37,256 nt of DNA, from positions 1 to 37,256 of the forward strand of contig CAUYUJ010001435.1 of NCBI GenBank assembly GCA_963575745.1, in the 5' to 3' direction. The notes beneath the pieces were generated by a model. It had not been told where the DNA came from. It was given only the letters and a program-made list of their open reading frames with translations, and did not search any database. Made by a program: the position numbers and the translations under genes. Within the stretch, counting starts at the first letter, position 1. The number at the start of each line of letters is the position of its first letter. Below, piece after piece: positions 19,205-27,252 of this stretch. The DNA is from Prorocentrum cordatum. Taxonomy: Eukaryota; Sar; Dinophyceae; Prorocentrales; Prorocentraceae.

Positions 19205-19600
19205 GGTATCGGGACGTATGAGGTGCCCAGGGGCGCCCAGAAACGGATCCAAGATGAAGGATTGAGTCGGAGGGGCCCTGGGCCCCTCCAGGGACTCCAG
19301 GGGTCCCTTACGAGACATGTTGAAAGGATTTCTTGAGCGCCCGACAGTCATTGATGCAATCATTCATCCATCATCATCCGTCCCCCACCTCCCCCGCGCC
19401 CGCATCGGGACGCATGAGGCGCCCAGGGGCCCCCAGGGGCGCCCAGAAACGGATCCAGGATGAAGAATTGCGTCGGAGGGGCCCTGGACCCCTCCAGGGG
19501 CCCCTTACGAGACACGTTTCAAGAATTTCTTGAGCGCCCGACCGTCATTGATTCATTGATGCAATCGTTCATCATCCATCCTCCACTCTCCCGCGCCCGC
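19205..19600. repeat. Tandem duplication of a ~195-bp unit
   Basis: Unit 1 (about 19,205-19,400) and unit 2 (about 19,401-19,600) share GGGACG(T/C)ATGAGG, GCGCCCAGAAACGGATCCA, GATGAA, GTCGGAGGGGCCCTGG, CCCCTCCAGG, CCCTTACGAGACA, TTTCTTGAGCGCCCGAC and GTCATTGAT. Both can be read as (L/T)RD...FLERPTVID, but unit 1 has a stop in that frame. It runs directly into repeat E copy 4. Confidence 0.8.
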
Positions 19601-19790
19601 AGGCGCGGCTGCCCGGCGAGCGGCGGCGGGGCGGCGCCTGGCTGGCGGCGCAGGCTGGAGACGCCACCCCCAGCGTGCTCGCGTGCTTCAGCAGTCTCAG
19701 GAGGATCATACAGTGGGAGCCCCTTCACAGAAACCCACGTCCTTCCAGTGCTCTCTGGGTTTCTTGGATTTCGATTTCGATGGTGGAGGA
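19585..19790. repeat. Dispersed repeat E, copy 4
   Basis: CCGCGCCCGCAGGCGCGGCT, GGCGGCGGGGCGGCGCCTGG, CTGGCGGCGCAGGCTGGAGA, CGCCACCCCCAGCGTGCTCG and GTGCTTCA, then after an 80-bp insertion ATGGTGGAGGAGAGGGTTG. It is closest to copy 3. Confidence 0.65.
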
Positions 19791-20173
19791 GAGGGTTGAG
19801 GGGGATGAGGGATAGGATGAGGAACCCACCCCTTTTCCCTTCTCCTCGCCCTCCTCATCCTTCTCCACATCATCCTCCTCCGCTCCTCATTCCCCTCCTC
19901 CTCCCCCCTCCTCCTCCTCCACCGTCTGTCAGGGAGGTATTGGTCTTTCGTCATCGTGTGCTCGTGAGGCTCCGGACTCCGAATGGATGAGGGGGCAAGT
20001 GCCCTGGCTGCTCGCGTAGACGCGATGGCATCGCGGCGATATCCAGATGAAGCATCGCTCAAGTCTCAGATCGTCATCGTCACACTCGTCAGTATCGTTA
20101 TCGTCGCCATCGATGCCATCGCGTCGTGCACTCGCGGAAGTAGGCTACTTGAGCAGATGCTTCCCGCGAGTCC
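19791..20173. other. Convergent gene boundary, no confident gene
   Basis: (TCC)n at 19,845-19,920. In 19,983-20,170 both strands are open: plus reads a hydrophobic SQIVIVTLVSIVIVAIDAIA, while minus reads acidic RDGIDGDDNDTDECDDDDLR, and neither is decisive. The last plus-strand gene ends at 18,984 and the first minus-strand stop is at 20,176, so the two blocks face each other here. Confidence 0.45.
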
Positions 20174-20312
20174 TCAGCTCTTTCCGATTCGACTCGAAGC
20201 CTTCGAGGCCTCCTTCGCAAGTTTCTCCTTAACCTCGGGGTCTTGCCCCTTGCCCGCCGCCACGCCCGCCAGGGTCTTGGCCGCGGCGTACTTCACCGCC
20301 GCGGCGGGCGCC
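20174..20312 (-). CDS. C-terminal Ala/Lys-rich exon, unknown protein
   Basis: On the minus strand a CCTCCTCCAG acceptor at about 20,313 is followed by AAAVKYAAAKTLAGVAAGKG, then DPEVKEKLAKEASKASSRIG, KS and TGA (20,174-20,176). Codons are G/C-ending and the peptide is an amphipathic Lys/Ala helix. It may be the last exon of the long gene whose other exons lie at 20.85-25.39 kb, or of a separate small gene. Upstream (20,313-20,848) I could not find a clear partner exon. Confidence 0.5.
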
Positions 20313-20848
20313 CTGGAGGAGGGAGGAGCCTCCCCGGGAGGAGCCCGTGGAGGAGGAGGGAGGAGGGACCTCTGGGGGGGAATGCTCTGGGGCCCCTGAA
20401 ACGAGTGGCCGTCAGAACTCAGTCACCGGATCAACGGGGACGGCAGCCTGGGCCGGGACTCCAGGACTCCAGGACCACGCGTGAGACGGCGAGCGACCCA
20501 GCACAGCGAGCTCGGAGATAAGAAGCTGCGGCCAGCTAAGCTGGATATTGCACTGAGCGTACCATGACTGGGCGGCACTCACTGACAGCTGCCTGGCCTC
20601 GATTCGATTCAGACTCGTCAGACTCCGCACTCGGGGTGGAGGGTGAGGGTGGAGGAGGAGAGGAGGAGGGAGGAGGAGGGAGGAGGAGGAGGAGGAGGAG
20701 AAGTGCAGGAGAAATGATGGATACCATCCTCTTCATCATCATCCTCCACGCCGTCTTCTCATCGAATCCTCCTCAGCATCAAGAGGCGTTGCGGAGCCCC
20801 CTGGCCTTCCCTCTCGCCCTCTCACCCCCTCGCCCCCTGCCTCTCGGC
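20313..20848. other. Probable intron or spacer
   Basis: (GGA)n at 20,315-20,370 and 20,640-20,705. In 20,400-20,570 short frames on both strands look weakly coding (plus: HSELGDKKLRPAKLDIALSV; minus: AAQSWYAQCNIQLSWPQLLI), and I could not choose between them. Confidence 0.4.
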
Positions 20849-21436
20849 CTATATCATCTCGCCCCTCCCCCCCCCTGCCCGCCAGATGGCGAAGTTCGCG
20901 CTGAAGGGCGCAACCGCAACTGCAACAACCGCAACCGCAACCGCAACTGCAACCGCAGCAGCAACCGCTGGCCTCTCCCTCTTTCGCTCTCTCTCCTCCC
21001 TCTGGCTCCTCTTCCTTTCATTCTCGACTTCTTCCCCCCCCTTCTCCCCCCCCTCCTTCCCCCCCCTCCTCCGCTTCCGTTTCTGGCCGTCCTTCGGGGA
21101 GAAGGCCCGCGCTATGTCAGGCCGATCTGGCCCTCTGCACCCTGCCCAGTCATTGGCATTGGTGGTGATCGCGGCGGGGAGCTTCCACTGGGCGGTCTCG
21201 AACTCAGTGCAAAAGGTGGAATCTTTCTCTGCGGCCGGAGCCATGATGCCGATCCCTGGGGCGCAGGCCCCGTCCAGTGCAGCGGTGATAGCCGAACTCG
21301 CGGGGACGACGTAAAACGCGAGCCCGAACACGTCCGCCACTGGCAGCGCCCCGACGAGGGGAGATGTGGTCACAGAGCCCCGCAGGTGAAATTTCATTCC
21401 CTCGCGCACGTTGATCGCAACTGGCTTGTTTTTCAG
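20849..21436 (-). CDS. Long unknown minus-strand gene: 3' part after an in-frame TAG
   Basis: Immediately after TAG (21,437-21,439) the same frame continues LKNKPVAINVREGMKFHLRG, then VTTSPLVGALPVADVFGLAF, APGIGIMAPAAEKDSTFCTE and TNANDWAGCRGPDRPDIARA. It then enters a Lys/Arg/Glu-rich run encoded by purine tracts (about 20,990-21,090), a Val/Ala repeat from GTTGCAGTTGCG (20,915-20,960), and FSANFAIWRAGGG before a stop at 20,849. The first 110 codons are convincing. The Lys/Arg and Val/Ala parts may be intron. No domain recognised. An ATG at 21,409 would allow this to be a separate ORF, but the unbroken protein-like frame across the TAG argues it was once one chain. Confidence 0.5.
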   Translation of the reverse strand: MKNKPVAINVREGMKFHLRGSVTTSPLVGALPVADVFGLAFYVVPASSAITAALDGACAPGIGIMAPAAEKDSTFCTEFETAQWKLPAAITTNANDWAGCRGPDRPDIARAFSPKDGQKRKRRRGGKEGGEKGGEEVENERKRSQREERERKRERPAVAAAVAVAVAVAVVAVAVAPFSANFAIWRAGGGRGEMI

Positions 21437-22340
21437 CTATGGGTCCGAGATCGCATGGTCAACCTCGACGGCGTCGGCGCCAACGTCGAGGAGGATGGAC
21501 TCGGCCAAGAACGCCTCGAGCGCCTTACTGACAACCCCGATAGTGCGGGCGTCCACCGTCGTGAGGCTGAGGGCGGCAGCGTCGTCAGACTCTGCCATGA
21601 CAGACGTTGGGCGCCCTGGGCCATCTTCATCTTCATCGATGGGCACGGTCGTCTTGTTGTCGTGCTTCAACTGCTTCACCCACCCGAAGGTAGAGTACAT
21701 GTCCGCGAACGTCACTACTGACGGTAGCTCGGCGGGCTCGTCCTCACCAGCCGTGCCAGCCGGGGCAGCCGAACCATGCTGCGTCGCCTCCGTACCTTCA
21801 TCTGTCAGCTCGGTCTTCACTGCTGTCGTCGCCGTAAGGCCCTTCTCCGTGCTGAATTTAGTGACGAATTCGGTTCCCTCTGCCGTGGAGTGAATAGGTG
21901 TCTTGGCCAGCCTCGTCAGCATGTCGACCCAGATGGTCGCCCAGTCGTGGCGCGACACCGTGGTGAGCTTGCACAGCTTGCAGTCAATTCTGGAGAGCAC
22001 CGACGACAGGGCCACCGACAATGACTGCTCCAGGGCCGAGCACAGCTGTGCGAGCGTACTATTCGATGACGCCGCGTCGGTCAGGGGGGGCACGCTGACT
22101 GGGGTCGACGACGACTCTGGCCCCTGCATGAACTTCAGCGCTGTCATGACGTACTTGGCGCGAAGATGCCCGGGCGGCATCAACAGTAGAGGGTGCGTCC
22201 GAGAACGCGGGGATGGCCTCCCTGGGCCTGTTGCACTGCGACTTGACGCGGGCAGCCGTAGCGCAGGCCAAGCGAACGAAGGAATCCCACCAGCCCTCTG
22301 GGCCTCTGGGCGTCGGTGATTTTGTAAAGGCGTTTCCTGT
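21437..22340 (-). CDS. Long unknown minus-strand gene: exon 6
   Basis: It starts near KITDAQRPRG after the pyrimidine-rich intron 22,375-22,535. It reads SFVRLACATAARVKSQCNRP, then, after dropping one G of a GGG run near 22,175, HLRAKYVMTALKFMQGPESS. A long confident stretch follows: LAQLCSALEQSLSVALSSVL, WATIWVDMLTRLAKTPIHST, EFVTKFSTEKGLTATTAVKT, FADMYSTFGWVKQLKHDNKT, LSLTTVDARTIGVVSKALEA and LLDVGADAVEVDHAISDP, then TAG. G/C-ending codons throughout. Helix-rich, no signal peptide or membrane segment, acidic linkers. I do not recognise the family. Confidence 0.6.
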
Positions 22341-22374
22341 TCCATGCCCTCCTTCTTCCCCTTCGGGGAGGGGT

Positions 22375-22535
22375 GCACCCCTCCCCCTACCAGAGGAGGA
22401 GGAGGAGGAGGAGGAGAGGGAGAAGGGAGGAGAAGAGGAGGAGGAGGAGGAGGAGGAGGAGGACGAGGAGGAGGAGGAGGAGAAGGCGGAGGAGAAGGAG
22501 GAAGAGGGGAAGAGGGGGAAGAGAACAACTGCCGA
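22375..22535. repeat. (GGA)n tract, probable intron of the minus-strand gene
   Basis: Long (GAGGAG)n on the plus strand, so (CTCCTC)n in the direction of transcription, between two coding stretches. It gives Glu-rich and Pro-rich shadow ORFs. Confidence 0.8.
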
Positions 22536-22605
22536 TTCGGACGATTATCGGCGCTCTCCGTTCGAGCGCCTGGTGTAGGATGGGCTGGTGGAGATACGCG
22601 AAGCG

Positions 22606-23022
22606 TCAGGAATTCGACGCGTGCCTGTCCATGTGGTCGCCGAAAATCCTCAGTGCAACCAGCAGCGTCTTCGGGGCGCCGTTGGCGAGCTCCGCAACCG
22701 CCCCCCCCCCAGCGCATCCGTGTATGCTGTCTGCAAAGAGACGGGCTGATTGATGCCACGGATGACGATGTCCATCGCAGCGCGCTCGCGCGGCTGCGCG
22801 GCGGACACCATGGCGCCGATGGGCGCGTTGGTACCCGACTCGTCCGCCGACGACGCTGGGAGCGTAGCATCATGGCTCGCAGGACTCGCCAGCAGCGTCT
22901 GCACGTCGGGGCTTTGATTTGACGCACCCGCGAGCGTAGCCTTCGAGAGGAAGTCCTGCAAGGAGCGGCGGAGCTGCGACCAGGTGGTGTGCGCGGTCTT
23001 GGAGCATCCAAATCCAACCAGC
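22606..23022 (-). CDS. Long unknown minus-strand gene: exon 5
   Basis: It reads LVGFGCSKTAHTTWSQLRRS, LQDFLSKATLAGASNQSPDV, SADESGTNAPIGAMVSAAQP and MDIVIRGINQPVSLQTAYTD. At a ten-base G run (plus 22,702-22,711) the frame shifts to VAELANGAPKTLLVALRIFG and DHMDRHASNS before a TGA at 22,606. The true exon end is probably just before that stop. The acceptor is uncertain, about 23,022. Confidence 0.55.
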
Positions 23023-23124
23023 CCCCTAGGCCCTAAGGCGTAAGTGTTCTTAGTCTTGGTGCCCGCATTCTTCTTTTCCCGTCCACCCGTCCACTCCCTG
23101 GGTCAGGATCTGGCTCTGCAGAAA

Positions 23125-23232
23125 ATGCTTCTCCTCCTCCTCCTCCTCATGCTCACCCTCCTCCTCCTACTCCGCCTCCTCCTCCTTCTCCTCCTCTTGG
23201 AGGAGGAGGGGGGAGGGGGGGGGGGGGGGGCA
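23125..23232. repeat. (CTC)n followed by (GGA)n/G run, probable intron
   Basis: CCTCCTCCTC...CTCCTCCTCTTGGAGGAGGA then a long G run. The two halves are complementary, so the intron RNA could fold on itself. Confidence 0.8.
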
Positions 23233-23253
23233 GGGTCTCCCGACCATGGCATG

Positions 23254-23370
23254 TTATGGGCCACCCATTCGTCCCGAGGCAGGAAGGACTGCGCGCCACT
23301 GGCACTCAACCAGCCCCAAGACCACCGAGGCCATACCCATACCATACATCAACACTGCCTCATTCCACAG
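23254..23370 (-). CDS. Long unknown minus-strand gene: exon 4
   Basis: After a clear acceptor (CCAACCTACAG, ending at 23,371) one frame reads LWNEAVLMYGMGMASVVLGL, then VECQWRAVLPASGRMGGP and TAA (23,254-23,256). From about 23,290 another frame also looks good (SFLPRDEWVAHNMPWSGDP), so a one-base shift or an internal donor may apply. It is a hydrophobic helix and too short to classify. Confidence 0.45.
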   Translation of the reverse strand: MWNEAVLMYGMGMASVVLGLVECQWRAVLPASGRMGGP

Positions 23371-23458
23371 CTGTAGGTTGGTGACCAGGCGGGTGGGTGG
23401 GCTGGCGGAACTCCTGCGGCGGGGACGCGGGATGCGCGAGAAGCGTTAAGCATAGCAC

Positions 23459-24024
23459 CTTGCCCGTGAAGCAGAACTCCAAGGCGTGGCTGATGACGAC
23501 GCCTACCGCGGGCATCACGGCCGGTGGGATCTCGCCCCCCGCACTGAGCTCCAACGTCTCCTCGATCATGGCTGTGAGGTCCTGCAGCCACACTGGTCTC
23601 TCCGCCGCCGCCCACGACTGCGCTGCGTCGCCGCCGCCCTTCTTGGAGCGCTTCTGCGGGGGCTCCGGGGGGCCCTCGGCGGCGTCGGCGTCCTTCTTAG
23701 CCTGCTTCGCCTTTTCCTTCTCCGCCTTCACGGCGGCCTTCTGCTTCTCCTTCTCGTCCTTCCGATGCGCGGCCTTCCATGGGGCACGACAGCAATTCGA
23801 TCGCCTTCACGATGGGGCCCGAGGTCGTGAAATGCCATGGAACAGCGCGGCCCGTCGAGGAGTCCTTCGCGGTCGGGACCGTGAACAAAAGAAGTTGAAG
23901 CATCATGTGCTTCAGGAGTGGGGGGCGGATGCTGCCCTTGAACCCAGCGACTGCCAGCGTGCACCTGTGCTGGACGTTCACCTGCACGGCGTCATTCAGC
24001 AACGGATCCAGCCAGTCGATGAGC
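23459..24024 (-). CDS. Long unknown minus-strand gene: exon 3
   Basis: The acceptor CACCTGAG is followed by LIDWLDPLLNDAVQVNVQHR, CTLAVAGFKGSIRPPLLKHM, MLQLLLFTVPTAKDSSTGRA and HFTTSGPIVKAIELLSC. Dropping one C of a CCCC run near 23,781 gives PWKAAHRKDEKEKQKAAVKA and a charged Lys/Ala/Glu helix. Then come PPEPPQKRSKKGGG (possible nuclear localisation signal), WAAAERPVWLQDLTAMIEET and MPAVGVVISHALEFCFTGK, ending at a GTGCTA donor (23,458). This is a well-supported exon, all G/C-ending codons. The charged helix probably links two folded parts. Confidence 0.6.
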
Positions 24025-24059
24025 CTCAGGTGCGGGGGGGGAGAGATCGGCCAGGGGGG

Positions 24060-24160
24060 GGAGGGAGGGGGGAGGGGGAGGATGGAGGAGGGGAACGGGG
24101 GAACGGAGGGAGTCAGGCTACTCGGAGTCAGGCTGAGTCAGTGAGTCAGGGAGGGAGGAG
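24060..24160. repeat. G-rich tract and GAGTCAG tandem repeat
   Basis: GGGAGGGGGGAGGGGGAGGA, then five GAGTCAG-type words at 24,109-24,149. Lies between exons 2 and 3 and so probably intronic. Confidence 0.75.
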
Positions 24161-24209
24161 CGGCTGGGGCGGTCGAGCGGGAGGAGAGAGCTGCTGCAGG
24201 AACTTGACT

Positions 24210-24345
24210 TGCCCGCCGTATCGCACCACATGTCCCAGACGTCGAACTTCTGGAGCCTGTGGACCAGGGCCTTGATGTCATCGAACATCTCGGGGTTTTT
24301 CATCACGCCACGCCAGTTCTTCTCGACCCAACGCCACATGAGGAC
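24210..24345 (-). CDS. Long unknown minus-strand gene: exon 2
   Basis: It reads VLMWRWVEKNWRGVMKNPEM, then FDDIKALVHRLQKFDVWDMW and CDTAGK. A helical, Trp-rich segment, with a donor plausibly at GGCAAGTCAAG near 24,210. The 5' edge abuts the perfect palindrome at 24,341-24,361. Confidence 0.55.
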
Positions 24346-24361
24346 CTACACTGTAGGTCCT
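24341..24361. repeat. Perfect short palindrome at an exon edge
   Basis: Arms AGGACCTACA and TGTAGGTCCT separated by one C. It straddles the presumed acceptor of exon 2; CTACAGTGTAG on the minus strand supplies an AG. The TGTAGG core recalls the 4375-5105 array. Confidence 0.8.
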
Positions 24362-24384
24362 ACAGGCCGCAACACCAAAGCGGG

Positions 24385-24640
24385 ATGACGGAGGAGGAGA
24401 GGAGGAGGAAGAGGAGGTGGAGGAGGAGGAGGTGGAGGATGAGGAAGGAGGAGGGAGGAGGGAGGGCCCCAGGGAGGGCAACCCCGCCCCCCCTCCCCTC
24501 GTCCTCCTCATCAGCATGACTCATCATCCTCCCACCTCTGCCGTCGCCTCCTCCTCCTCCTCCTCAGGGACTCCTCCTCCTCGTCATCCTCATCTCATCC
24601 TCCTCATCCTCCTCCTCCTTCTCGTCCCAGACAGCTGCCA
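24385..24640. repeat. (GGA)n then (CTC)n, probable intron
   Basis: Purine tract 24,388-24,475, a C-rich middle, then a pyrimidine tract 24,548-24,625. The halves are complementary, as in other introns here. Confidence 0.8.
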
Positions 24641-25392
24641 GACAGACCCGATACGTATCGACGCCGTCACCATGCTTAGCAGTGATGCCGTGGCTCTCGG
24701 CATATATGGTCCACTGCTTCTCCATGACGAGAGCCTTCTTGCTCACCTCGATGAGACTCACGCGGCTGCCACCGTGGTGCGAGTTGTGGCGGCCCCGCAA
24801 CCACTCGAAGACATCGGAGTACTCGATGGCACCTGTGAGACCCAAGGCGATGGTGGTTTTCACCTGCGGGTTCTCAAGCTGCTTCGTACACGGCAGCGGT
24901 AAGCGTGGCATTCGTGAGGGGCCGTTTCTTCTTAGGGTCATCAGGGCGCGACACGAAAAGAGGCTGACCACGGGCATAGTTGTGCACGCCTTCCTTGAGG
25001 ACACCAGCGACGTACTGCTCGACCACGGCGTCCTGCTGGCGATGTCTGCACGGGTGCTTGGACAACAATTCGGTGGTACCGTCGGAGTCGAAATATTGCA
25101 GCGCGACTGTCTGCCCAGGAAACTTGCGAAAGTATTTGTCCACTTGCTGCTGCATCAGCAAGCCCCCAAACTGACCGAGGCGATCGTATACGCTCTTCCC
25201 GGGTGGCAACGGCGCCCACAAGATCCGAAGGGCCTTATCCACATCACGGGTCTGCACGTTGGGATTCTCTGTCCCTGCTGCTGTGTATGGCACGACTTCG
25301 CGAGAGCCAGTCTCACGAGACGCAGGACCCTCACCATCACCAGCGACCGCTGCGGGCGGCATCAGATCGGCGGCGGACAGCGCCAGGGACAT
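24632..25392 (-). CDS. Long unknown minus-strand gene: exon 1
   Basis: ATG at 25,392 (MSLALSAADLMPPAAVAGDG). A variable N-terminus is followed by a confident globular stretch: DKALRILWAPLPPGKSVYDR, LGQFGGLLMQQQVDKYFRKF, PGQTVALQYFDSDGTTELLS, QDAVVEQYVAGVLKEGVHNY and RPLTNATLTAAVYEAA. Near 24,885 an extra base (TT for T) shifts the frame; after correction it continues ENPQVKTTIALGLTGAIEYS, DVFEWLRGRHNSHHGGSRVS and MEKQWTIYAESHGITAKHGD, ending near CLAAVWDE. G/C-ending codons. I cannot assign a family. With the exons downstream it makes a protein of roughly 900 residues or more, with no membrane segment seen. It is transcribed in the same direction as the methyltransferase-like gene, whose stop lies 1.9 kb upstream. 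Confidence 0.6.
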
Positions 25393-25544
25393 GACTCGAC
25401 GTCCGATGTGCGAGGAGGGCTAAACGGTCAAGCGCTGAGTATGCTCGCAGCTCATAGCTGCAGTGTGCAGCAACACGCCACAAACGGCTCGAGCAGAATG
25501 CCAACACGAGGGCTGGGTGATGAATTGGGGAGGAGGGGGTGATG

Positions 25545-25690
25545 TTCCTTCAACGGCGGCTGAGCTGGCTTCAAGCTCTGTCTAGGATGTTTCTTCAACG
25601 GCTGATGTGGCCCAGGGTCCCGCGTAGGAATTTCCTTCAACGGCAGAGGTGAGAGGTGGCTCGGGCCACGTAGGTTTTCTTTCAACGACG
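25545..25690 (-). promoter_or_regulatory. Four spaced copies of TTCCTTCAACGGC upstream of a minus-strand ATG
   Basis: TTCCTTCAACGGC or one-to-three-base variants occur at about 25,545, 25,590, 25,632 and 25,678, spaced 44-46 bp, with related sequence between (GATGT, GCTGA/GGCAGA). They lie 150-300 bp upstream of the ATG at 25,392. This could be a degenerate minisatellite or tandem protein-binding sites. Confidence 0.4.
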
Positions 25691-26460
25691 CAACGATAGG
25701 TGTGGTCGAAACGCTCTGTGTTGACTGTGTTCCAATGGCACAAGCAATCCAGGGCACGGACGCGAGCAGAGAGGCAGTCATATACGCATGACATCATCCG
25801 ATCGCATGGCATCACCCGATCGTATGACACAAGAACGTGGACCAAGAACGCGAGCCAGTTCCCCGAGGGGCCCCAGGCCCCAGGCCACGGAACCCATGCA
25901 ACGAAGATATTATCCCAGGGCAAAGCGAAGAACATAAGGGAAATGGCACTTGACACAAGGATACCCTCCCGAATTCGAGGAGGAGGATCTTAACCATCGC
26001 GCTGGTAAACCACCTCCCACCGCATCGTCATCGCTCGTCTTCTCCGTCGTATCCCCCTTCTCCGCCTCTGCCTCTTCCCCCTCGTCCGCAAGCATCCCCC
26101 CTCATCCTCATCCCTCACATCTCTCCTCCCTCTCATCGCCATCCTATATCGCTATGTCGCCGCGTCGCGCCGCCGCGAGGCGGCCCGCGGCCAATCCCAG
26201 CTCCTGCGCGCTGCCGCCGCGGGGGGCCGCCCCGCCGCATGCGTCGCCCCAGGCAGCGCCGCGGCGGCCTGGCGGCGGCGGCAGCGGGAGGGGGAAGGGG
26301 GAGGGGGGGGGGATGCTGAGGCAGGGAGGAGAGGAGAAGGGCCGAGAAGGAGGAGGCGGAGGAGGAGGATGAGAAGGGGGAGGGGGGGGGGGGGAGGAGG
26401 CGGAGGAGGAAAAGGAGGAGGAGGGGGAGGAGGAGGAGGAGGAAAGGGGGAGGGGCGGCG
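25691..26460. other. Region without a supported gene
   Basis: 25,780-25,830 repeats ATCCGATCGCATGGCATCAC-type words (GATCGCATGGCATC, GATCGTATGAC). A plus ATG at 26,155 (MSPRRAAARRPAANPSSCAL) could begin a small Ala/Pro/Arg-rich ORF but has no other support. (GGA)n and G runs occupy 26,285-26,455. Confidence 0.45.
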
Positions 26461-26461
26461 T

Positions 26462-26625
26462 TTTCCTGACGTTGTTTCTCGACACTGCGGGAATCGTTCA
26501 ACCTTGATGATCTGGGGCAGCCCTGGGTTCATGGACGGGGGATTGCCTGGCATTGGCCCAACGTTGACAGCGTTGACAAACAAAGTGTGTCGAGCGATGG
26601 GCGGGTTGTAAATGCCAGCAACGAT
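26462..26625 (-). CDS. Exon-like fragment, unknown function
   Basis: A minus-strand frame reads AGIYNPPIARHTLFVNAVNV, then GPMPGNPPSMNPGLPQIIKV and ERFPQCRETTSGK. It is protein-like and not repeat-derived, but upstream it runs into the (ATC)n tract (minus view) and downstream into purine tracts, so boundaries, start and partner exons are unknown. It could be an upstream exon of the long minus-strand gene, or a remnant. Confidence 0.35.
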
Positions 26626-26648
26626 GATGATGTGACGCGTGATGCCAG

Positions 26649-26650
26649 CA

Positions 26651-26704
<54 letters not shown>
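26649..26704. repeat. (GAT)n microsatellite
   Basis: About 18 GAT units, flanked on both sides by GATGATGTGACGCGTG(A/G)TG, so the repeat grew inside a small duplicated segment. Confidence 0.95.
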
Positions 26705-27252
26705 TGACGCGTGGTGGCACGTTTCCTATGCACGGCGGAATGCTGCGAGAGCGCCGCGCGGCCGCGACGCCCGCGCCGCCCCACGGTGAGGATCGTCGCG
26801 CCACTAGGAGCCGCAGAACTGCCGAGGCCGCTGGCGGACCGCGAAAGGCCGCCACTGGAGGGCCACTGGAGGCATCTCCCAAGATCGTCTACGAAATGAG
26901 AGTGCCGGGCGCTGCCGCGACGCCCGCGCCGCACCGCCCCGCGACGCGGCTCGTCGCGACGCAGTGCCGAGCGACTACGAATGGTGTCCACTGCGTCCAC
27001 GCGGGCTGCACAGTGAATTAGCTGGGCCCGACGGCGCCGACGGCAATGTGCTCGGTCGCGGAGGCGACGCGAACACGACGCATCGTTCTTTTTATCTCCT
27101 CCTATCCTCCTCAGGAACATCCTCATCCTCTCATCATCATGCGCCTCCCGTCCTCGTCGACGCGCCGACCCATGCGCAGCGCAGGCGCAATGTAAAGACG
27201 CCCGCCTAGAACGGCCGCCACGCCCCCCAGTAGCAGCACCACAGCGCATCAT
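26705..27252. other. Spacer downstream of the methyltransferase-like gene
   Basis: A plus frame (to TAG 27,021) reads Ala/Arg/Thr-rich with a repeated AAATPAP and a short better stretch (EASPKIVYEMRVPGAAATPA). Minus frames are Arg/Ser-rich. GCCGCGACGCCCGCGCCGC occurs twice (26,760 and 26,914). I do not support a gene. Confidence 0.4.

Noticed and set aside
26152-27252. 366-codon minus-strand ORF as one gene
   Set aside because: Only the 26,462-26,625 part is protein-like; the rest translates Arg/Ser-rich GC sequence, an (ATC)n tract as poly-Ile and purine tracts as poly-Pro.
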